The translations under genes and the position numbers were made by a program. From contig NZ_JADMNM010000004.1 in assembly GCF_016461955.1 (NCBI RefSeq), positions 62,001 to 126,000 of the forward strand: 64,000 nt of DNA. The letters are read 5' to 3'. Every line of letters starts with the position of its first letter. Position 1 is the stretch's first letter. The notes below the pieces were generated by a model. The model had not been told where the DNA came from. It worked only from the letters and a program-made list of their open reading frames with translations, and searched no databases. The DNA comes from Qipengyuania sp. YIM B01966 (GTDB lineage Bacteria; Pseudomonadota; Alphaproteobacteria; Sphingomonadales; Sphingomonadaceae). Shown one piece after another: positions 62,986-64,000 of this stretch.

Positions 62986-63522
62986 ATGACGAGGGCTGAT
63001 CTCACTGGACTCGTGAGGACCGTGCCGGATTTTCCGGCCCCGGGCGTGTTGTTCCGCGATATCACCACGCTGCTTGCCGATGGGCCTGGCTTTGCCGCCG
63101 CCTGCGGCGCACTGGCCGCACTGGCGACCCCGCTTCGCCCTTCGCTGATTGCGGGGATCGAGGCGCGCGGGTTCGTTTTCGGCGCGGCGCTGGCGAGCCG
63201 TCTGGGGCTCGGCTTCATCCCGATCCGCAAGCCAGGCAAGCTCCCGGTGCCGACCCTCCACCGCGACTATGCGCTCGAATATGGCACCGGTCGGCTCGAA
63301 CTCGACCCAACCAGCATCCCGCCGGGCGCGCGCGTACTGTTGGTTGACGACCTGCTGGCGACCGGCGGCACCGCGCTCGCCGCGGCCGCGTTGCTGCGCG
63401 AAGCGGGCGCGGTGGTGACCGATGCCCTGTTCGTCATCGATCTGCCCGATCTCGGCGGCACAGCGCGGCTTGCGGCAGAAGGCGTGCAGATGCAGGCGCT
63501 GATGACATTTCCTGGCCAATGA
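62986..63522 (+). CDS. apt: Adenine phosphoribosyltransferase
   Basis: A 178-residue purine salvage enzyme. VLFRDITTLLADGPGFAA, GIEARGFVFGAALASRLG, and the PRPP loop VLLVDDLLATGGTALAAA match Apt. ATG 62986 is preferred over the TTG at 62983. It follows petC by 39 bases and may share its transcript. Confidence 0.95.
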   Translation: MTRADLTGLVRTVPDFPAPGVLFRDITTLLADGPGFAAACGALAALATPLRPSLIAGIEARGFVFGAALASRLGLGFIPIRKPGKLPVPTLHRDYALEYGTGRLELDPTSIPPGARVLLVDDLLATGGTALAAAALLREAGAVVTDALFVIDLPDLGGTARLAAEGVQMQALMTFPGQ

Positions 63523-63612
63523 CCAGCGAACCACCCCGCGGCGCGGCAGGGAATGGCTTGACGCGGGCTGCGCGGCGGTGGCAATCGCGCAAGGCACGCC
63601 GCAAGGCTGCGC

Positions 63613-63686
63613 GCGGGTATAGCATAGTGGTAATGCTCTAGCCTTCCAAGCTAGCTAGGCGGGTTCGATTCCCGCTACCCGCTCCA
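63613..63686 (+). tRNA. tRNA-Gly (TCC)
   Basis: Full 74-base cloverleaf with encoded CCA. Acceptor arms GCGGGTA / TACCCGC, anticodon stem CTAGC / GCTAG with loop CTTCCAA (anticodon TCC), T arm GCGGG TTCGATT CCCGC. Confidence 0.97.
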
Positions 63687-63714
63687 GCCCTTTGCCGCTA
63701 AGGCGCGCGCCAGT

Positions 63715-64000
63715 ATGAGCGCGCCCGAGAACACCGACACGCCCGATTGGCGGAATACCGTCTTCCTGCCGAAAACCGACTTCCCGATGAAGGCGGGTCT
63801 GCCGCAGAAGGAACCGGGCATTCTCGCGCGCTGGCAGGCCGAGGGGCTCTATCGTCAGCTCCGCGAAGCGCGCGCCGGGCGCGAGAAGTTCATCCTCCAC
63901 GATGGCCCGCCTTACGCCAATGGCGAAATCCATATCGGCCATGCGCTCAACCACGTGCTCAAGGACATGGTTGTGCGCACGCAGAGCCTGCTCGGCAAGG
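63715..64000 (+). CDS. ileS: Isoleucyl-tRNA synthetase, N-terminal part
   Basis: The first 95 residues of a class I synthetase that runs off the window. [39 protein letters not shown] and the ATP-binding [20 protein letters not shown] (HIGH motif) identify IleS. Starts 29 bases after tRNA-Gly. Confidence 0.95.
   Translation, partial: MSAPENTDTPDWRNTVFLPKTDFPMKAGLPQKEPGILARWQAEGLYRQLREARAGREKFILHDGPPYANGEIHIGHALNHVLKDMVVRTQSLLGK

Overview
The window is an ordinary stretch of chromosome from an alphaproteobacterium, most likely a member of the Sphingomonadales (Sphingomonadaceae or Erythrobacteraceae). This rests on high GC content, MipZ in place of MinCDE, an OmpA protein with a long proline linker, a tonB-exbB-exbD-exbD operon, an HWE-family kinase, a ligase-associated helicase and many 4-base ATGA gene overlaps. 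It is an inference from gene content and style; no rRNA is present. About 66 protein genes and two tRNAs (Thr-GGT and Gly-TCC) are supported. I see no prophage, CRISPR array, complete insertion sequence or plasmid origin.

Layout. 1-8.6 kb: OmpA-like porin, periplasmic Cu/Zn superoxide dismutase, a spinster-type MFS transporter with queC, a secreted DUF3617-like protein, argD-argF-hslO on the minus strand, and a two-domain cold-shock protein with a glycine-rich head. 8.7-13.1 kb: plus-strand cluster terC, DUF442 phosphatase, small membrane protein, sterol-desaturase-like hydroxylase and GMC oxidoreductase, ending in a remnant of a second GMC gene. 13.2-24 kb, minus strand: amt behind a near-perfect sigma-54 promoter, a nuclease-family protein, prfC, an SDR, pheS-pheT, rpmI-rplT, hisN and prs. 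24-26.3 kb: the one repeat-rich patch, with a GIY-YIG gene between two 75-base repeats, a helix-turn-helix ORF that has lost its stop, and a 96-base tandem repeat that copies the end of glpX. 26.3-32.2 kb: two secreted proteins of unknown function, hom and the TonB energiser operon.

32.2-37.3 kb, minus strand: mipZ, a J-domain membrane protein, a phosphohexomutase and an Lhr-like helicase. 37.3-47.3 kb, plus strand: panC, a methyltransferase-like protein, a small protein with the large catalase katE, a CBS protein, an HWE kinase with its response regulator, and cysD-cysNC-cysQ for sulfate activation. 47.3-52.3 kb, minus strand: a compact operon of a small protein, gpmA, purE, purK, folA, a membrane dipeptidase and ribF. 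52.4-64 kb: tRNA-Thr, a MaoC-like dehydratase, GNAT, threonine aldolase, an EamA exporter, a nucleotide-sugar-type epimerase, pepN, pgeF, the bc1 complex petABC, apt, tRNA-Gly and the start of ileS.

Most of the window is housekeeping. The unusual signals are dispersed palindromic repeats inserted in frame in pheT, the glpX-tail tandem repeat, the repeat-bracketed GIY-YIG gene, the decayed GMC paralogue, the sigma-54 promoter of amt and the glycine-rich double cold-shock protein. I did not find a convincing new multi-gene system.
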